Shown here in pieces: positions 16,894 through 28,024 of a DNA stretch of 64,000 nt. The DNA is from Proteus vulgaris. GTDB taxonomy: Bacteria > Pseudomonadota > Gammaproteobacteria > Enterobacterales > Enterobacteriaceae. Each line of letters begins with the position of its first letter. Within the stretch, counting starts at the first letter, position 1. The translations under genes and the position numbers were made by a program. Location: positions 2,232,001-2,296,000 of the forward strand of contig NZ_CP137920.1 in NCBI RefSeq assembly GCF_033708015.1, written 5' to 3'. The notes below the pieces were generated by a model that was given only the letters and a program-made list of their open reading frames with translations, made no database searches and was not told the DNA's origin.

Positions 16894-16945
16894 AATAACC
16901 TCTCAGATTAAAGGGATAGCAGCCGCAGTAATACGGAGAGGATCT
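16894..16945 (-). promoter_or_regulatory. Leader with 16S-antisense stretch and possible SD-masking stem
   Basis: On the minus strand CCTCTC (16941-16936) can pair with the ribosome site GAGAGG (16904-16899). Between them and partly overlapping lies 16940-16918, which is the reverse complement of a sequence with 21 of 23 identities to bacterial 16S rRNA around the 530 loop (AGCAGCCGC-A-GTAATACGG on the plus strand). It could be chance; both observations are direct from sequence. Confidence 0.3.
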
Positions 16946-17093
16946 AACAAGGCACTATTTTAGTTGAATTAGGTAAATCTGCAATGGTTTATTTTTATAC
17001 AAAGAGAAATCAGCGAATATAGATTTATTGTGCAAAGCATATAGAAGAAATAAACAAAATTATGGGATGAAGATGAGTTAATTACTAATAAAA

Positions 17094-17132
17094 AAATAAC
17101 GAATAAGCCATTATTAGACTTATTCGCCATTT
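17094..17132 (-). terminator. Intrinsic terminator of codBA
   Basis: Core stem CGAATAAG / CTTATTCG, extendable to about 14 pairs with two G-T pairs, followed on the minus strand by ATTTTTTT. It lies about 20 bases past the codA stop. Confidence 0.82.
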
Positions 17133-17151
17133 AAAAATAAAACCGGTCAGA

Positions 17152-18429
17152 TTATTTATAATTAATCGCTGTTGGCTTATCTAACATAATCTCAGCTTTT
17201 GCGGGTTCTGTCTGTGCAATCACTTTACCTTGGCGAAGAGAATAACGCACCGGTACTTGGCGACGTAAAGCGTCAAATCCATTATCTGCAGGCAAAATAA
17301 TCATATTTGCACTTTTTCCTACTTCCACACCGTAATCAGTGAGTGCTAATGTTTTAGCACTGTTATGACTAATTAACTCTAATCCATTATCAATTTGACC
17401 ATAGCCCATTAATTGGCAAACATGTAGCCCCATATGTAAAACTTGGAGCATATTTGCTGTGCCTAATGGATACCAAGGATCAAAAACATCATCATGACCA
17501 AAACAGACGTTAATATTATTTTCTAACATCTCTTTTACGCGAGTGATCCCTCGACGCTTTGGATAAGTATCAAAACGACCTTGAAGATGAATATTAACTA
17601 AAGGATTCGCCACAAAGTTAATACCCGACATTCTTAATAAACGGAATAAACGCGAAGTATAAGCGCCATTATAAGAGTGCATTGCAGTTGTATGGCTTGC
17701 TGTCACTCTTGAGCCCATATTTTCTTTATGTGCTAAAGCGGCAACAGTTTCAACAAAACGCGATTGCTCATCATCAATTTCATCACAATGAACATCAATT
17801 AAGCGATCATATTTTTGTGCTAATGCAAAGGTTTTATGGAGTGACTCAACACCATATTCACGCGTAAATTCAAAATGTGGAATAGCGCCTACAACATCCG
17901 CACCTAATTTTAATGCTTCTTCTAATAATGCTTCACCATTAGGGTAAGACAAAATACCTTCTTGTGGAAAAGCAACGATTTGTAAATCAACCCAAGGTTT
18001 AATTTCTTCTTTCACTTCCAGCATGGCTTTTAATGCTGTGAGTGATGCATCCGAAACGTCAACATGAGTTCTAACATGTTGAATACCATTAGCAATTTGC
18101 CATTGAAGTGTTTGCCATGCGCGTTGTTTAACATCATCATGAGTTAACAGTGCTTTTCTTTCAGCCCAACGCTCAATACCTTCAAATAACGTTCCCGATT
18201 GATTCCAATTCGGTTGCCCTGCTGTTTGTGTGGTATCTAAATGAATATGAGGTTCAATAAAAGGAGCGTGAACTAAACCACCTTGCGCATCTAATGCTTC
18301 AGGATGAAAATCATATTCAGGTTGTGGCTCTATCGCTTCAATTTTGTTGTTTTTAAGCGTAATACGCCATAAACCTTCTTTTTTAACTAGACGTGCATGA
18401 TTAATTTGTTCGATATTCTTACCCAGCAT
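17152..18429 (-). CDS. codA: Cytosine deaminase
   Basis: Converts cytosine to uracil and ammonia for pyrimidine salvage; cytoplasmic amidohydrolase with a TIM-barrel metal site. 425 residues, full length. Metal ligands in EPHIHLDTT (His61, His63), the conserved [21 protein letters not shown], and [14 protein letters not shown] with the catalytic Asp. The start overlaps the end of codB by 11 bases, so the two are translationally coupled, in the same order as E. coli codBA. A terminator follows. Confidence 0.96.
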   Translation of the reverse strand: MLGKNIEQINHARLVKKEGLWRITLKNNKIEAIEPQPEYDFHPEALDAQGGLVHAPFIEPHIHLDTTQTAGQPNWNQSGTLFEGIERWAERKALLTHDDVKQRAWQTLQWQIANGIQHVRTHVDVSDASLTALKAMLEVKEEIKPWVDLQIVAFPQEGILSYPNGEALLEEALKLGADVVGAIPHFEFTREYGVESLHKTFALAQKYDRLIDVHCDEIDDEQSRFVETVAALAHKENMGSRVTASHTTAMHSYNGAYTSRLFRLLRMSGINFVANPLVNIHLQGRFDTYPKRRGITRVKEMLENNINVCFGHDDVFDPWYPLGTANMLQVLHMGLHVCQLMGYGQIDNGLELISHNSAKTLALTDYGVEVGKSANMIILPADNGFDALRRQVPVRYSLRQGKVIAQTEPAKAEIMLDKPTAINYK

Positions 18430-19669
18430 GACTTATCTCCGCTTGTCGAGCTGCACGACGATTTAATATTGGATTTAATACAGCATAACTAATTGCACCA
18501 CCTAATACGGCATTAACAGGTACGATACCTGGTAACCAGTGCCCTGCCATAATGCCAATGGCAACAGCGAGTAACGCAACCCAATTAACTGATTGCATTT
18601 TATCAACATTGAAAGTGTTATAACGCGCTTTATTCATCAGATAATCTGCAATAATAACCCCACCTACGGGCGGAATGGCTGCAGATAAAAAGGTTAACCA
18701 ACCGACAAAGTTATTATAGAGCCATAATGCACACAGTGTACCAACAATGCCATTTATCACTGAAAGCTTTTTACTTGATAAGCCCGTGATATTGGCAAAA
18801 CCTAATCCTGATGCATATAACGCGTTGTCATTCGTTGTCCAGATATTTAAACCCAGCACCACGATAGCCGGAAGTAATAATCCTTGCGCTATCATCACAT
18901 CCGAAATATCAGCCATTCCTAATGATGCGGCCCCCGCGGCACCAAAGACAAACATCAATGTATTTCCTAAGAAGAAGGCAATAATGGCGACAATCACGGC
19001 AACTTTCGGGTTTCGTCCAAAGCGGACAAAGTCAGCGGTAAGCGTTCCCGCACTAATAAACGATCCAACGACCATTGCCAGCGCTAAATTAAAATCTAAT
19101 GGCTGAGCAGGTTTAACCGCCATTAACGTTGAAAGCCCTCCCATATCATGTATAGCAAGATAAACCGAGTAACTTCCAAGGATAGCAATGGCAGGAACAG
19201 CAATGATAGAGAGGACAGTGAGCGCGGAAATACCGAAGAAAACAGTGATGGTCATTAAAATGCCAGAAACGGCGATAAGGAGATTAATATCAATACCCGT
19301 GGCTTTTCCTACTGGTATGGCAAACATTGCCACTCCCACACCAAACCAACCGACCTGAGTACCACCGAGTAAAAATGAAGGGAGCCAAGAACCTTTAATA
19401 CCGAAAGAGTAACGCGCGAGGAGATGAGTAGTAAGACCTGTTTTTGAACCAATAAAACCAAGAAATGCGGTGTAGATACCAAGAAGAAGATTACCAATTA
19501 GAACTGCGAGGAAGAAATCATTAAAGGAAAGACCAGTACCAAGAGCGCCGCCAGTCCACATACTGGCTGAAAAAAACGTTAATCCCAACATCACAAAGGT
19601 TAACGCCAATCCACCCTTTCTTGCGGATATGGGCACAGGGCCCTGACTGTAATTGTTGTCCTGAGACAC
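18419..19669 (-). CDS. codB: Cytosine permease
   Basis: Inner-membrane cytosine:cation symporter of the NCS1 family, 416 residues with about 12 membrane segments. Characteristic stretches: [25 protein letters not shown] near the N-terminus, [33 protein letters not shown], and [16 protein letters not shown]. Start is GTG at 19669 with GGGGG 6 bases upstream. First gene of codBA; a consensus PurR box lies 66-81 bases upstream, which fits purine/nitrogen-linked control known for codBA. Confidence 0.96.
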   Translation of the reverse strand: MSQDNNYSQGPVPISARKGGLALTFVMLGLTFFSASMWTGGALGTGLSFNDFFLAVLIGNLLLGIYTAFLGFIGSKTGLTTHLLARYSFGIKGSWLPSFLLGGTQVGWFGVGVAMFAIPVGKATGIDINLLIAVSGILMTITVFFGISALTVLSIIAVPAIAILGSYSVYLAIHDMGGLSTLMAVKPAQPLDFNLALAMVVGSFISAGTLTADFVRFGRNPKVAVIVAIIAFFLGNTLMFVFGAAGAASLGMADISDVMIAQGLLLPAIVVLGLNIWTTNDNALYASGLGFANITGLSSKKLSVINGIVGTLCALWLYNNFVGWLTFLSAAIPPVGGVIIADYLMNKARYNTFNVDKMQSVNWVALLAVAIGIMAGHWLPGIVPVNAVLGGAISYAVLNPILNRRAARQAEISHAG

Positions 19670-19734
19670 TTTAACCCCCTATTAATTTCACCAGGCCAAA
19701 AAAATCTGACGAATTCTATCTACATAAAAATAAT

Positions 19735-19750
19735 ATGCAAACGTTTTCGT
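19735..19750. promoter_or_regulatory. PurR box upstream of codBA
   Basis: ATGCAAACGTTTTCGT matches all defined positions of the PurR operator consensus ANGCAANCGNTTNCNT. It lies 66-81 bases before the codB start, where a promoter-overlapping repressor site is expected; E. coli codBA is a known PurR target. Confidence 0.88.
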
Positions 19751-19998
19751 TGTCTGTTTACGATAATTAATGGAAAGTGTCATTGACAGAGAGTTGATAT
19801 TCATCACAAAAACAGGAGAAAAATCGTTGTCTTTGTTGAATTTATCTCATTATTTTGAATGACTTTTATAAAGTCATTTTATTTAGAAATATTTATAATA
19901 GGAATTAATCATATTCCTTTTCCCAAAAACCTCTACTTACATAAATATTTTTTATATAAACTTAGAGGAACCATAAAAAGAAATATTGATAAAAACAA
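19751..19998. other. Intergenic region between codB and betA, no gene seen
   Basis: About 250 AT-rich bases. One small hairpin, AATGACTTT / AAAGTCATT (19858-19878), is present with T-rich sequence after it on the plus strand. No ORF with a convincing ribosome site. Confidence 0.4.
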
Positions 19999-20024
19999 AA
20001 AAGAGGGATTTCTATCCCTCTTTT
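19999..20024 (-). terminator. Intrinsic terminator of betIBA
   Basis: Stem AAAAGAGGGAT / ATCCCTCTTTT with a 4-base loop and T-rich 3' side on the minus strand, 21 bases past the betA stop. Confidence 0.88.
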
Positions 20025-20044
20025 ACCTATTGTGGATCACTCAC

Positions 20045-21715
20045 TTAAGCGAGTCTTTTTACAGGAGCACTCCCTGCAACATAGTATTTCGCTTGACTTT
20101 TAGGTAACGGTTTAATTCCTCTGATCTTATCCGCTATCTTTTCTGCCATCATAATGGTTGTCGCATTCAAATTGCCCGTGATGATTAAAGGCATAATTGA
20201 CGCATCAATAACCCTTATGTTTTCGATGCCATGCACTCGCCCTTCACTATCAACAACAGCCATGTCATCTGTTCCCATTTTACACGTACCACAAGGATGA
20301 AATGCCGTTTCTGCTCGTTCTCTAATAAAAGTATCAAGCTCTTCATCACTTTGGATATGTTTACCCGGACTAATTTCTTCCCCGCGATAAGCATCTAACG
20401 CTGGTTGGGCCATAATTTCTCGCGTGATCCGAATTGCGGCTCGAAATTCTTCCCAGTCCTGTTCTGTTGACATGTAATTAAACAAAATTCGAGGATGTTG
20501 ATGAGGATCCGTAGAGGCTAATCTTACACGTCCTCGGCTAGGGGAACGCATGGATCCCACATGTGCTTGGAATCCATGGATCTCTACGGCGTTGGTTCCA
20601 TTATAATTAATCGCAACCGGCAGAAAATGGAATTGAATATTGGGCCATGCAAATTTTTCACTCGAGCGAATAAAACCGCCTGCTTCAAATTGATTACTTG
20701 CCCCGATCCCTGTTCCTTGGAATAGCCATTGTGCACCAATCTTCGGCTGATTATACCATTTTAAAGCAGGATAAAGTGAAACGGGTTGTTTACATTCATA
20801 CTGCAAATACATTTCTAAATGATCTTGAAGATTTTCCCCAACCCCGGGTAATACATGAACCGGTGAAATATTAAATTCATTTAATACTGCCTCAGATCCA
20901 ACACCAGAACGTTGTAAAATTTGAGGAGAAGCAATTGCACCTGCGCAAAGTAATATTTCTCGATTAGCTTTGGCATGAATAGGTGTGGTATTTTCCCCTA
21001 AAAAATAGCGAACACCAATGGCTTTTTTACCTTCAAATTCAATAATATCTGTTGTAGCGTGAGTCTTAATCGTTAAGTTTTTTCGTGCTTTTGCTTGATC
21101 AAGATAACCTCTCGCGGTACTTGCTCGGCGGCCTTTAGGCGTCACCGTTCTATCCATAGGGCCAAAACCTTCTTGCTGATAGCCGTTAAGATCGTCGGTT
21201 TTAGGATATCCCGCTTGTACACCCGCCTCCACCATCGCATGAAAGAGAACATTATTGCCTTGTTTGGGTGTTGTTACACTAACAGGCCCTTTATTACCAT
21301 GGTAATCATTAGCACCAATATCTCGCGTTTCCGCTTTACGAAAATAAGGCAAACAGCTTAAATAATCCCACTCTTCAAGACCGGGTAATGTTGCCCATCC
21401 ATCAAAATCCATCGCATTACCACGGATATAACACATACCGTTAATCAGTGATGAGCCACCTAGCCCTTTACCTCGACCGCATTCCATGCGTCGGTTATTC
21501 ATATGTGGTTCAGGCTCTGTTTCATAAGCCCAGTTATATCGCCTGCCTTGTAACGGGTAAGCTAATGCCGCTGGCATTTGTGTACGAAAATCGAACCTGT
21601 AGTCCGGACCTCCAGCTTCAAGGAGCAGCACAGTAACTTCAGGATCTTCTGTCAAGCGGGTTGCAAGAACGTTACCGGCTGAACCAGCACCGATAATAAT
21701 GTAGTCATAGACCAT
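20045..21715 (-). CDS. betA: Choline dehydrogenase
   Basis: FAD enzyme of the GMC oxidoreductase family, membrane-associated, oxidising choline to betaine aldehyde. 556 residues. FAD-binding start [22 protein letters not shown] signatures [20 protein letters not shown] and [15 protein letters not shown], and the C-terminal active-site region [13 protein letters not shown] with the catalytic His, ending [12 protein letters not shown] [17 protein letters not shown] at 21715 has GAGGAG upstream and matches the family N-terminus; an in-frame ATG 24 bases upstream is less likely. Third gene of betI-betB-betA. Confidence 0.96.
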   Translation of the reverse strand: MVYDYIIIGAGSAGNVLATRLTEDPEVTVLLLEAGGPDYRFDFRTQMPAALAYPLQGRRYNWAYETEPEPHMNNRRMECGRGKGLGGSSLINGMCYIRGNAMDFDGWATLPGLEEWDYLSCLPYFRKAETRDIGANDYHGNKGPVSVTTPKQGNNVLFHAMVEAGVQAGYPKTDDLNGYQQEGFGPMDRTVTPKGRRASTARGYLDQAKARKNLTIKTHATTDIIEFEGKKAIGVRYFLGENTTPIHAKANREILLCAGAIASPQILQRSGVGSEAVLNEFNISPVHVLPGVGENLQDHLEMYLQYECKQPVSLYPALKWYNQPKIGAQWLFQGTGIGASNQFEAGGFIRSSEKFAWPNIQFHFLPVAINYNGTNAVEIHGFQAHVGSMRSPSRGRVRLASTDPHQHPRILFNYMSTEQDWEEFRAAIRITREIMAQPALDAYRGEEISPGKHIQSDEELDTFIRERAETAFHPCGTCKMGTDDMAVVDSEGRVHGIENIRVIDASIMPLIITGNLNATTIMMAEKIADKIRGIKPLPKSQAKYYVAGSAPVKRLA

Positions 21716-21754
21716 TGTTATCTCCTCTGTTTCAGTCATTAAAAAAAGAATGGA

Positions 21755-23230
21755 TTAAAAAACGGATGAGAACTCCCCAAGTTCAATTTGAATAGATTTT
21801 ATTTGCGTATAATTCTGTAATGTGACCAGCCCGTTTTCACGCCCGACACCAGAATGTTTATAACCACCAACGGGCATTTCTGCTGGCGACTCACCCCATG
21901 TGTTAATCCAACAAATCCCAGCGTCCAATTGGTGAATAACACGGTGAGCGGTTGTAAGATCTTTGGTAACAAGACCCGCCGCTAAACCATAAACGCTATT
22001 ATTTGCGCGTAAGATCACTTCATCTTCCGTTTGATAACTCAGAATACTCATTACTGGACCAAATATTTCGTCTTGCGTAATTTGCATATCATCTGTGCAA
22101 TCAGTAAAAACAGTTGGCGCAACATAAGCACCTTGTGCAAAATCACCGTCTAATAAACGATGGCCACCACAAAGTAATCTCGCCCCTTGAGATTTACCTA
22201 ACTCAATATAATTCAAGACTTTCTCAAGATGTGAAAAGCTGACCAAAGGACCAAAATTGATGTCCATTTCAAGAGGAGAGCCGATTCGAATGCGAGAGAC
22301 ACGTTCAGTGATTTTGGCTTCAAATGCTTTTTTTAACGTTTCGGGTACAAATACGCGCGTTCCGTTAGTGCAAACTTGACCTGAACTATAAAAGTTAGCC
22401 ATCATTGCAATATCCGCAGCAGTATCTAAATCGGCATCATCAAAAATAATTAAAGGCGATTTTCCACCAAGTTCCATTGTCACTTCTTTTAAACTTGATG
22501 CAGAAGCATTTGCCATCACTTTCTTGCCAGTTTCAATTCCCCCAGTAAAAGAAACTTTTGCAATGTCAGGATGTTGTGTTAACCATTGCCCCACATTGGC
22601 TTTTCCAGTAACAACATTAAAAACCCCTTTCGGCAATCCCGCCTCTGTGTATATTTCAGCCAGTTTTAAGGCGGTAAGTGAGGTCATTTCACTCGGTTTG
22701 AAGATCATGGCATTGCCTGCGGCAAGTGCAGGTGCAGATTTCCACAATGCGATTTGAATAGGATAATTCCAAGCACCAATACCCGCAACGACCCCCAAAG
22801 GCTCACGACGAGTATAAGCAAAAGCAGTTTTCCTAAGTGGGATTTGTGTTCCTTCAAGTGCGGGAATAAGACCTGCGTAATATTCTAATACATCAGCGCC
22901 TGTCACTATATCGACATAACGTGTTTCAGATAGCGGTTTACCCGTATCTAAGGTTTCTAAATGAGCCAATTCATCATTACGTTCACGTAAAATATCAACA
23001 GCACGTCTCAAAATTCGAGCTCGTTCTATCGCAGTCATTGCACTCCAAATTTGTTGCCCTTGCTTTGCACTCTCGACAGCCCAATTGATATCTTCTTCAC
23101 TTGCCGATTGTAAATGAGCAATGACTTCGCCATTAGCGGGATTGATCGCATTAAATTGTTCACATTCCGGCTCTGCACAATCGACATATCCACCATGAAT
23201 ATAGAGTTTATGTAACGGTGGGTTTGGCAT
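21755..23230 (-). CDS. betB: Betaine aldehyde dehydrogenase
   Basis: NAD(P)-dependent aldehyde dehydrogenase that makes glycine betaine from betaine aldehyde in the cytoplasm. 491 residues, as in E. coli (490). Motifs: [46 protein letters not shown] with the catalytic Glu, and [12 protein letters not shown] with the nucleophilic Cys; ends with [11 protein letters not shown] and [23 protein letters not shown] ribosome site AAAGGAG precedes the ATG. Lies 24 bases after betI and 39 before betA in one operon. Confidence 0.97.
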   Translation of the reverse strand: MPNPPLHKLYIHGGYVDCAEPECEQFNAINPANGEVIAHLQSASEEDINWAVESAKQGQQIWSAMTAIERARILRRAVDILRERNDELAHLETLDTGKPLSETRYVDIVTGADVLEYYAGLIPALEGTQIPLRKTAFAYTRREPLGVVAGIGAWNYPIQIALWKSAPALAAGNAMIFKPSEMTSLTALKLAEIYTEAGLPKGVFNVVTGKANVGQWLTQHPDIAKVSFTGGIETGKKVMANASASSLKEVTMELGGKSPLIIFDDADLDTAADIAMMANFYSSGQVCTNGTRVFVPETLKKAFEAKITERVSRIRIGSPLEMDINFGPLVSFSHLEKVLNYIELGKSQGARLLCGGHRLLDGDFAQGAYVAPTVFTDCTDDMQITQDEIFGPVMSILSYQTEDEVILRANNSVYGLAAGLVTKDLTTAHRVIHQLDAGICWINTWGESPAEMPVGGYKHSGVGRENGLVTLQNYTQIKSIQIELGEFSSVF

Positions 23231-23254
23231 ATTTTCTCCTTTATTATTACTTTT

Positions 23255-23857
23255 TTAAGTCTTTATTTGACTCCGATTTTTCAGTTGCATATCGATATAT
23301 TCATTGGTAATGATTTTGGCTTCATCAAGAGAGAACGGCACATTACTTAGTGCACTTCGTAGCCATAAACCATCAATTAATGCAGCTAACCCTTTTGCTG
23401 CCAAACGTGCTTGATCTTTCGTAAGAACACGCCCAAACTCGTAACTTAAGTTGGAATAAAGCCTTTTATCATTGACCTTTTGTAGACGATTCAAATTAGG
23501 CTGATGCATACTACTTGCCCAGAATGCTAGCCATGTTTTCATTGCTGCTTCACTGGTTTGAGTCGTATCAAAGTTACCTTCAACAATGGCTTGAATGCGT
23601 CGCTTTGGTGTTGCATCACTTAACATTCTTAAGCGTATCGCCACTGCAAAACCTAATTGGTACTGAATATGGCGCATAGCGGCTTCTAATAATCCATTTT
23701 TATCACGAAAATAGTGACTAATAATGCCGTTAGAAACACCGGCTTTTCGAGCTATCAACGCGATGCTCGCCTCTTGCATTCCAACCTCATTAATGACGGC
23801 TAACGTCGCTTGGATTAATTGCTGTTTACGTATCGACTGCATTCCTATCTTCGGCAT
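23255..23857 (-). CDS. betI: Choline-responsive repressor BetI
   Basis: TetR-family repressor of the bet genes, 200 residues. N-terminal [22 protein letters not shown]...[23 protein letters not shown]. The BetI-type effector domain follows ([27 protein letters not shown]). It is the first gene of betIBA and divergent from betT; the 210-base gap holds a dyad ATTGAA-CA-TTCAAT that fits a BetI operator. In E. coli BetI releases DNA on choline, and oxygen and osmolarity act through other factors. Confidence 0.95.
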   Translation of the reverse strand: MPKIGMQSIRKQQLIQATLAVINEVGMQEASIALIARKAGVSNGIISHYFRDKNGLLEAAMRHIQYQLGFAVAIRLRMLSDATPKRRIQAIVEGNFDTTQTSEAAMKTWLAFWASSMHQPNLNRLQKVNDKRLYSNLSYEFGRVLTKDQARLAAKGLAALIDGLWLRSALSNVPFSLDEAKIITNEYIDMQLKNRSQIKT

Positions 23858-23908
23858 GTTTTAAAGACCTAAAAAATACATTGAACACGGTTATTAAACG
23901 TTTTTTTA

Positions 23909-23922
23909 ATTGAACATTCAAT
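23909..23922. promoter_or_regulatory. Candidate BetI operator
   Basis: Inverted repeat ATTGAA-CA-TTCAAT in the divergent betI-betT promoter region, followed by CAATATTAA. TetR-family operators are short dyads in just this place, and BetI sites known to me contain TTGAAC/GTTCAA-like halves. Confidence 0.6.
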
Positions 23923-24066
23923 CAATATTAACTATTGTTTATCACAATTAATTTACAATTTGATTTAGGAGGATATTGTGAAAATTTGAATCTTTGCAAC
24001 TAATTCAATTAGTTAACAAAGAATGCAACTTTTAACTTTTAGATAAATAAATTTTTGGAATTTCTG

Positions 24067-26109
24067 ATGACAACTCTTAACAGCACAAAAAAACCACAGA
24101 AAGATAAGCTAAATTCTGTTGTTTTTTTCGCTTCAGCAACGCTAATTTTAGCGTTTTCTTTTTTCACTATTTTGATGACAGAAACCGCAAATACTTGGAT
24201 TGTGGCCACACTGGGATGGGTATCAAAAACCTTCGGTTGGTACTATTTATTAGCCGCAACGTTATACATTGTTTTTGTTATTTTTGTCGCCACTTCTCGT
24301 TTTGGAAATATCAAATTAGGGCCCGAACAATCAAAACCTGAATTTAGTGTTTTAAGTTGGTCTGCAATGTTATTTGCAGCGGGTATTGGGATTGATTTGA
24401 TGTTTTTCTCAGTCGCAGAGCCAATTACACAATATATGCTACCGCCAACTGGCGAAGGTGAAACAATAGAAGCAGCCCGTCAGTCGATGGTGTGGACTTT
24501 ATTCCACTATGGCCTGACGGGCTGGTCTATGTATGCACTTATTGGTATTGCGCTAGGTTATTTTAGCTATCGTTATAATTTGCCGTTAACCATACGTTCT
24601 GCACTTTATCCTATTTTTGGGAATCGTATTTATGGTCCAATTGGTCATACTGTTGATATTGCCGCAGTATTAGGCACTATTTTTGGTATCGCCACGACGC
24701 TAGGTATTGGTGTTGTACAACTTAATTATGGCTTAAAGGTTCTTTTTGACTTGCCCCAAGGGCTAGGTGTTCAAGGTGGATTAATTCTATTATCGGTTAT
24801 TATGGCCGTGATTTCGGCAACATCAGGTGTTAACAAGGGAATTAGGATTTTATCTGAACTCAATGTATTACTCGCACTGGGGCTGATTTTATTTATCTTA
24901 TTTGCGGGTGATACTGAGTTTTTATTAAATGCGCTGGTATTAAATGTTGGTGATTATACTAGTCGCTTTTTAGGTATGACATTAAATAGCTTTGCATTTG
25001 ATAAACCAACCGATTGGATGAATAGCTGGACACTCTTTTTCTGGGCTTGGTGGGTTGCATGGTCACCTTTTGTTGGTCTATTTTTAGCACGGATCTCAAG
25101 AGGACGAACCATTCGACAGTTTGTTATCGGTACTTTAATTATTCCTTTTGTTTTTACCCTGCTATGGTTATCCATTTTTGGTAATAGTGCTTTATATGAA
25201 GTGATCCATGGCAATAAAGAACTGGCACTAACTGTTTTAGAAGCCCCCGAAAAAGGATTCTATTCATTATTAGAACTCTATCCCGGTTTTGGTTTAACCG
25301 CTTCTGTTGCCACCATTACAGGACTACTATTTTATGTCACCTCTGCCGACTCCGGCTCATTAGTATTAGGTAATTTTACCTCTCAATTAAGTCATGTTAA
25401 TAACGATGCACCTAACTGGCTTCGTATTTTCTGGTCTATTGCTATTGGATTGTTAACATTGGGTATGTTAATGGCTGATGGTATTTCAGCCTTACAAAAC
25501 ACAACAATAATAATGGGATTACCTTTTAGTTTTGTTATTTTCTTTATAATGGCAGGACTTTATAAATCATTAAAAGTCGAAGACTTTCGACGTGTTAGTT
25601 CACTCAATACCAATGCACCCGCTCCACTTTATGGTAATACCACGATGAATTGGAAACAGCGTTTAGGACGGGTTATGAATTTCCCAGGAACAACCTATAC
25701 ACAACGCATGTTAGATTTAACCTGTATGCCAGCCATGCAAGATGTAGCTAAAGAGCTTTTATTGCGAGGGGCTAAAGTCGAATTCAATTATTACCCCATT
25801 GAAGATAATGAACGCTTACACCATTTAGAACTTGTCGTCGATCTTGACCAAGAACAGAATTTTATTTATCAAATTTGGCCCCAGAAATACTCAGTGCCCG
25901 CATTTACCTATCGTGCTCGTCGAGGTAAATCAGATTATTACCGTTTAGAAACGTATTTATGGGAAGGCACACAAGGGAATGACTTAATGGATTACACCAA
26001 AGAGCAGGTTATTACAGATATTTTAGATCAATATGAAAAACACCTGAATTTTATTCACCTTAGTCGTGAAGCACCCGGCACGACATTAACGTTCCCAGAA
26101 TCAAATTAA
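24067..26109 (+). CDS. betT: High-affinity choline transporter BetT
   Basis: BCCT-family choline:proton symporter in the inner membrane, 680 residues with 12 membrane segments up to about residue 500 and a long cytoplasmic C-terminal tail (about 170 residues) that in BetT governs osmotic activation. Motifs: KLGPEQSKPEFS, AAGIGIDLMFFSVAEP, and the BCCT signature WTLFFWAWWVAWSPFVGLFLARISRGRT. The start chosen is ATG 24067; the frame also has an in-frame TTG 12 bases upstream. Divergent from betIBA and probably repressed by BetI. A terminator follows. Confidence 0.96.
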   Translation: MTTLNSTKKPQKDKLNSVVFFASATLILAFSFFTILMTETANTWIVATLGWVSKTFGWYYLLAATLYIVFVIFVATSRFGNIKLGPEQSKPEFSVLSWSAMLFAAGIGIDLMFFSVAEPITQYMLPPTGEGETIEAARQSMVWTLFHYGLTGWSMYALIGIALGYFSYRYNLPLTIRSALYPIFGNRIYGPIGHTVDIAAVLGTIFGIATTLGIGVVQLNYGLKVLFDLPQGLGVQGGLILLSVIMAVISATSGVNKGIRILSELNVLLALGLILFILFAGDTEFLLNALVLNVGDYTSRFLGMTLNSFAFDKPTDWMNSWTLFFWAWWVAWSPFVGLFLARISRGRTIRQFVIGTLIIPFVFTLLWLSIFGNSALYEVIHGNKELALTVLEAPEKGFYSLLELYPGFGLTASVATITGLLFYVTSADSGSLVLGNFTSQLSHVNNDAPNWLRIFWSIAIGLLTLGMLMADGISALQNTTIIMGLPFSFVIFFIMAGLYKSLKVEDFRRVSSLNTNAPAPLYGNTTMNWKQRLGRVMNFPGTTYTQRMLDLTCMPAMQDVAKELLLRGAKVEFNYYPIEDNERLHHLELVVDLDQEQNFIYQIWPQKYSVPAFTYRARRGKSDYYRLETYLWEGTQGNDLMDYTKEQVITDILDQYEKHLNFIHLSREAPGTTLTFPESN

Positions 26110-26127
26110 ATAGGCACTAAAAATAAC

Positions 26128-26156
26128 AAAAGGAGATCACTTATTGATCTCCTTTT
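26128..26156. terminator. Bidirectional terminator after betT
   Basis: Stem AAAAGGAGATCA / TGATCTCCTTTT, 5-base loop, A and T tracts on either side. It serves betT (plus) and the convergent LysE-family gene (minus). Confidence 0.9.
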
Positions 26157-26171
26157 TATTAAATTAATTTT

Positions 26172-26786
26172 TTAATTTACTGAAATAAACAACAATCCAA
26201 CACCTAAGAGAATTAATAATACACCAATAATCTTATCCGCAATTTTCTGATGAGAAAGTATTTTAGCTCGTAGAAGTGGCGTGGAAAAAAAGAGTGCAAC
26301 ACAGCTAAACCAAATCCAATGCACCATCGAGATAAACATACCATAAGAGAGATTTAGCCAAAGAGGATTACTTAAGTTAGCCACTTGAGTATAAAGCGCA
26401 ATCACAAATAACATTGTTTTAGGATTTAAAGCATTAGTAAAAAAACCAACACGTAATGCCTGAAATACACTAGGGGCTGAATTTAATGCATTTTCAATCG
26501 TCAATTGTGCGTTATTGGTTAATGACTTAAAACCTAAGTAAATTAAATACCCAACACCTAATAATTTCATAATAAAAAAGAGCATTGGTGACCCCATAAT
26601 AATAAAAGAGATACCAAATACGGTGTAAAAGACATGGACTTGTACTCCAATCGCAATCCCCATTGCGGTAATAAGTCCAACCTTCACACCATAGGAATAA
26701 CTGTTTTTTGTCACCATAGCAAAATCAGGCCCAGGACTAATTACTGCCAATATAGTGATCATCGCCACCGCAATTAGCTCACTCAT
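26172..26786 (-). CDS. LysE/RhtB family amino-acid exporter
   Basis: 204-residue inner-membrane protein with six hydrophobic segments. Family signature near the N-terminus: ITILAVISPGPDFAMVTKNSYSYGVKVGL; middle FFTNALNPKTMLFVIALY. These are the RhtB-branch motifs (homoserine/threonine/leucine-type exporters). ATG at 26786 is preferred; the frame extends 6 codons upstream. Divergent from a LysR-type regulator 205 bases away, which may control it. The exported amino acid cannot be predicted. Confidence 0.88.
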   Translation of the reverse strand: MSELIAVAMITILAVISPGPDFAMVTKNSYSYGVKVGLITAMGIAIGVQVHVFYTVFGISFIIMGSPMLFFIMKLLGVGYLIYLGFKSLTNNAQLTIENALNSAPSVFQALRVGFFTNALNPKTMLFVIALYTQVANLSNPLWLNLSYGMFISMVHWIWFSCVALFFSTPLLRAKILSHQKIADKIIGVLLILLGVGLLFISVN

Positions 26787-26990
26787 TGTTTTTCTCACTC
26801 TCACTTTTGAATCAATAATAAGTCATAAAAAGTGACATAAAATAAGTTTTTACTTTAATAAAAAACTCTTTATCTCACTAGGAACCACTCTATTTTGCTA
26901 ATTTGACTAAAAATAAAAAGCGATTTATCTTGCAATATATCTGTGATTTTTCATCGTCTATTTTTATGACTTAATTTATGGTCAACTCCT

Positions 26991-27866
26991 ATGAAAATGC
27001 CCTCTTTAACATCATTGCGTTTTTTTAATAGTGCAGCAGAAACAGGCAGTTTTGTCAGTGCGGCAGAACAACTTCATGTCACTCACAGTGCGGTGAGTCG
27101 ACAAATACGATTATTAGAAGATGAATTAGGCATTCCTTTATTTGAGCGACGTAATCGGGCGGTTTATTTAAATGAAGCGGGACGATATTTATATAAAACA
27201 ACCTCTTCCATCTTTGAACAACTTGAAGAAACCGTTTCACATCTACGTTCCCCTTTAAATAGCCCCGTGTTAGTGGTTTCATGTGAGCCGACTATTGCGA
27301 TGAAATGGCTTATTCCTCGTTTATCTTATTTTTACGCTTTATATCCTGAAATAACGCTGCATTTAGTGGCGGCTGGTGGCGCTATTGATTTCAATAAAGA
27401 AGGTGTCGATTTAGCATTTCGACGAAATGACTTCCTATGGCATAAGAATATTTATGCAACAAAGGTCTGTAATGAAAGAATTGGCGTTGTAATAAAGCCT
27501 AATAATATCCATCATGCAAATCATCAATTAACAACGTTATCGCGTCCTCAAGCTTGGCAAGATTGGTATCAATATTCGGGTATACAATCTACTTATTCTC
27601 ATACCAGTCAATATGAACATTTTTACCTTGCTATTCAGGCAGCGCTTGCTGGATTAGGTACAACAATTGCCTCTTTTCTTATGGTACAAGATGAACTAAA
27701 AGATCAACAGCTTATCGCCACACATGGATTCGTTAAAGATAGTTCAAGCTATTACTTGCTCTCACCACGTGAAATCATGCCTAATTCTAAGCAAGATAAG
27801 TTTAAAAACTGGATCATTGCTGAAGCAGAGAAATGTGCAATCGCAATTAAAGACTCATCGAGATAA
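26991..27866 (+). CDS. LysR-type transcriptional regulator (GcvA/AmpR-like)
   Basis: 291 residues. N-terminal winged HTH: LTSLRFFNSAAETGSFVSAAEQLHVTHSAVSRQIRLLEDELG, followed by LFERRNRAVYLNEAG. This N-terminus is of the GcvA/AmpR type. The effector domain starts with VLVVSCEPTIAMKWLIPRLSYF. Divergent from the LysE-type exporter; the local dyads in the gap were not resolved. The downstream Tat-aminotransferase gene is 158 bases away on the same strand and may or may not be a target. Confidence 0.9.
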   Translation: MKMPSLTSLRFFNSAAETGSFVSAAEQLHVTHSAVSRQIRLLEDELGIPLFERRNRAVYLNEAGRYLYKTTSSIFEQLEETVSHLRSPLNSPVLVVSCEPTIAMKWLIPRLSYFYALYPEITLHLVAAGGAIDFNKEGVDLAFRRNDFLWHKNIYATKVCNERIGVVIKPNNIHHANHQLTTLSRPQAWQDWYQYSGIQSTYSHTSQYEHFYLAIQAALAGLGTTIASFLMVQDELKDQQLIATHGFVKDSSSYYLLSPREIMPNSKQDKFKNWIIAEAEKCAIAIKDSSR

Positions 27867-28024
27867 GCCTCTTTTCATCTCAAAATACTTGATTATCTGT
27901 TTACTCCCATAAAATCAAGATGAATAAATAATTATTTATTCATCATATTTATTTACTTCTGTCTTTTTTTTAGTAATCTATAAAAACTAATAAAACATAG
28001 AATAATTTACTTGGGAAACATAAC

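Noticed and set aside
19858..19878. Hairpin AATGACTTT/AAAGTCATT between codB and betA
   Set aside because: It ends no transcript that I can identify; noted within the intergenic entry.
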